Source: Sarcocystis neurona
Lineage: Eukaryota > Apicomplexa > Conoidasida > Eucoccidiorida > Sarcocystidae
DNA: 64,000 nucleotides
Assembly (NCBI GenBank): GCA_000727475.1
Contig: KL647304.1
Location: forward strand, 1,573,058 to 1,637,057
Reading direction: 5' to 3'
In this document: in pieces, positions 62,355 through 64,000 of the stretch
Numbering within the stretch: the stretch's first letter is position 1
Layout of the letters: each line of letters starts with the position of its first letter
The notes under the pieces: model-generated
What the model saw: only the letters and a program-made list of their open reading frames with translations
Told to the model about the DNA's origin: nothing
Databases searched by the model: none
Position numbers and translations under genes: made by a program

Positions 62355-64000
62355 TTACTGTCCCCACAGTAATAAAACAATGTAGGTGAAGATGAATATT
62401 GCCGCCACTTTAATGAAACGCTTCCTGAAGAGTCTCCGACAGAATGGGACTTCTGAGGGATGGACTCTACGTACTGGTACTGTCGAACTGTGCTGCTGCA
62501 TTATCTGGCTGGCCGCCGGCTTCCTTCGTTCAAGTTCTGCATTTGACACTCCCTGCTTGTCCAGTGTGATCGCCGACCCTGCAACAACACTCCGGTTCTT
62601 CGCTTCCCTCGACACTGTTCCAATCTTCATCGGAGGCTGACATAATGGGATGTTGTGACGCAATGAAGCGGTTGTCGTTGTCGACAGGCTCTTTCTTGGA
62701 GTAGAAAATCTAGCCTGCTGCTTCGGGCTTGTGCTCTGTTTACGTGATTGCACACACCGGTGCTTCCGTCCTTCACATGGACGCGGTGTACAGCGCTGGC
62801 CGTCACAACTCCCATCGGTGTCGGTGTCTGTGGTGTCTTCAGTACAGGCGCTTTCATCGGTGAGGCAGTTACCAACTGACGCAGGATGCCTCGCCGAGCT
62901 GGATACCTTCTCTACGACCATTTGTGGGAGGCGTGAGGGCTCTTCTTCCTGGGAGGTACTCGAGCTCTCGCTAGCGGACGAAGACGAAGTCTCATTTCGC
63001 TTTGCAAGGATGCATTCAGCGCCGTCTCTAGGGGGACTGCCTTCTTCACCCACTCTTCGAGCCGCTCGCTGCTTAGCCTCCATCCTACTAATCCCATCGC
63101 GGACGCCGCCGGCTTCTTTCCTACCTCCGACTGCCAGCGTGTTTCGAATTGCAGATTTTTCACAAGCAGGTGTGTCCCCCCGAGATTGATCCGTGCGGCC
63201 AACAGTATTTGTCGTTGCCATCTGATTTGTCAGACGGGGTGCCAGTATTGTTCTATCGACAGTCGTGTTCACGTGGCCATTGGGGAGAGCCTGCGTGGGT
63301 ACTTCCTGCTGTCGATTTGATGGACTTTCGTCAAGTGGTGCTCTGCCTGCCAGTGGTTCCCTCTGGGCCTTCGCCACGACAGACGCGGACGGGGTGACTT
63401 CTTGTGTACCTCCACCGAGTGCTTCCGTGCTTGCGGCCTTCCGTTGCACCTCGTACACCTGCGGGCCCGCTCGCCCACCGCGTTGGTTTTCCTGGCCTGT
63501 CACTGAGTCAGTGCCTTTGTCGGTGGGACGCAAGACAGGCGGAGGTGGTACCTCTCCCGGTGTCGTTCGTCGCTGTGCTGCGAGGCAAGTGTCTTTCGCA
63601 GAAGGAGCCTGCTTTTTGGAACGACGGCAAAGTGCCTCACTGTAAGAAAGTCTCTGGCCAGTCAAAGGCGGAGCAGCATCAAATATGTTTGCGCTAGGAC
63701 TGGAATAACTGAGCGAAGGGACCGGTCGAGGGTCCTTTCGCTCTGGACCTGCGAGGGCTGCATCGTCCTGTGTCGCAGTTCCCGCATGGCGCGCACCACG
63801 CAAGTCTGAACTATCGCGAGGGTCGCACGGATCACGCGGTAATTTACGCTCCTTGATATCCGCTAACAAAAGGGGCAAGTTTATTAACGACTGCGTCTCC
63901 CAAAGAAACTGCTGACCTGTCCACGACTGGATGGAAGGTCCGCGGCTCGAAGGTAGCTCATTTTTGGTGTCGCTATATTCTTCTCTTGGCTGTGGGGTTT
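62355..64000 (-). CDS. Ser/Thr-rich protein with C-terminal membrane anchor (5' part beyond window)
   Basis: The minus frame is open from the right edge of the window to a TAA at 62355-62357, at least 548 codons. No in-frame ATG opens it near the edge, so the start lies outside. Composition is hydrophilic and probably disordered: Pro/Arg-rich segments, SSSSASESSSTSQEEEP, and TDTDTDGSCDGQ. The last 35 residues are a basic patch (CRRLFRKRFIK) followed by VAAIFIFTYIVLLLWGQ, a single hydrophobic segment ending two or three residues before the stop. That layout is typical of a tail-anchored protein with a cytosolic bulk, inserted into the ER, an organelle or another internal membrane. No SNARE heptads or other domain were recognised. 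The absence of stops over 1.6 kb of non-repetitive sequence supports a real exon. Confidence 0.6.
   Translation of the reverse strand, partial: TPQPREEYSDTKNELPSSRGPSIQSWTGQQFLWETQSLINLPLLLADIKERKLPRDPCDPRDSSDLRGARHAGTATQDDAALAGPERKDPRPVPSLSYSSPSANIFDAAPPLTGQRLSYSEALCRRSKKQAPSAKDTCLAAQRRTTPGEVPPPPVLRPTDKGTDSVTGQENQRGGRAGPQVYEVQRKAASTEALGGGTQEVTPSASVVAKAQREPLAGRAPLDESPSNRQQEVPTQALPNGHVNTTVDRTILAPRLTNQMATTNTVGRTDQSRGDTPACEKSAIRNTLAVGGRKEAGGVRDGISRMEAKQRAARRVGEEGSPPRDGAECILAKRNETSSSSASESSSTSQEEEPSRLPQMVVEKVSSSARHPASVGNCLTDESACTEDTTDTDTDGSCDGQRCTPRPCEGRKHRCVQSRKQSTSPKQQARFSTPRKSLSTTTTASLRHNIPLCQPPMKIGTVSREAKNRSVVAGSAITLDKQGVSNAELERRKPAASQIMQQHSSTVPVRRVHPSEVPFCRRLFRKRFIKVAAIFIFTYIVLLLWGQ

Noticed and set aside
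1..64000. CRISPR arrays, insertion sequences, prokaryotic operons, viral genes
   Set aside because: The sequence is eukaryotic with spliced genes. The regular arrays are microsatellites without spacers, and no transposase or reverse transcriptase motif was seen.

Overview
The window looks like nuclear DNA of an eimeriid coccidian (Eimeria/Cyclospora-like apicomplexan). The reasons are multi-exon genes with GT-AG introns, homopolymeric Ala/Ser/Gln-type low complexity encoded by CAG/CTG triplets, dense (TA)n and TATGTATACACA-type microsatellites in introns, and conserved eukaryotic housekeeping proteins swollen by low-complexity inserts. Nothing bacterial, viral or transposon-like was recognised. 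Exon boundaries are manual inferences from homology, reading phase and splice consensus; no transcript evidence was available.

Layout. 0-2 kb: CTG-triplet-rich DNA with an Ala-rich open frame on +. 2-12.7 kb: mostly non-coding, with local tandem duplications and one possible small exon. About 14.7-22.7 kb (-): six-exon gene for a 3-hydroxyisobutyryl-CoA hydrolase (HIBCH)-like protein whose introns are packed with microsatellites. 23.5-29.3 kb: an unassigned Ala-rich open frame and two orphan exon candidates (-). 29.35-37.39 kb (-): eight or more exons of the proteasomal ubiquitin receptor RPN13/ADRM1, with an N-terminal Pru domain and a C-terminal DEUBAD-like domain. 38-43.8 kb: no gene recognised. 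43.9-44.6 kb (+): two-exon, 156-residue single-RRM protein. 44.7-50.5 kb: no gene recognised. 50.5-54.9 kb (-): large CAG-rich gene for Golgi tethering subunit COG6. 55-62.3 kb: no gene recognised. 62.36 kb to the right edge (-): 3' part of a gene for a Ser/Thr-rich protein with a C-terminal membrane anchor.

The genes do not form a pathway. Valine breakdown (HIBCH), proteasome substrate capture (RPN13), RNA binding (RRM) and intra-Golgi retrograde tethering (COG6) are separate housekeeping functions.

The most notable structural theme is a high density of short local tandem duplications (period 54-165 bp, usually two copies, one pair perfect). In two independent genes (HIBCH exon 1, RPN13 exon 2) such duplications straddle the 3' end of an exon, so degenerate copies of the 5' splice site lie inside the following intron. 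There is also a visible change of texture near 37-38 kb, from microsatellite-rich to microsatellite-poor DNA.
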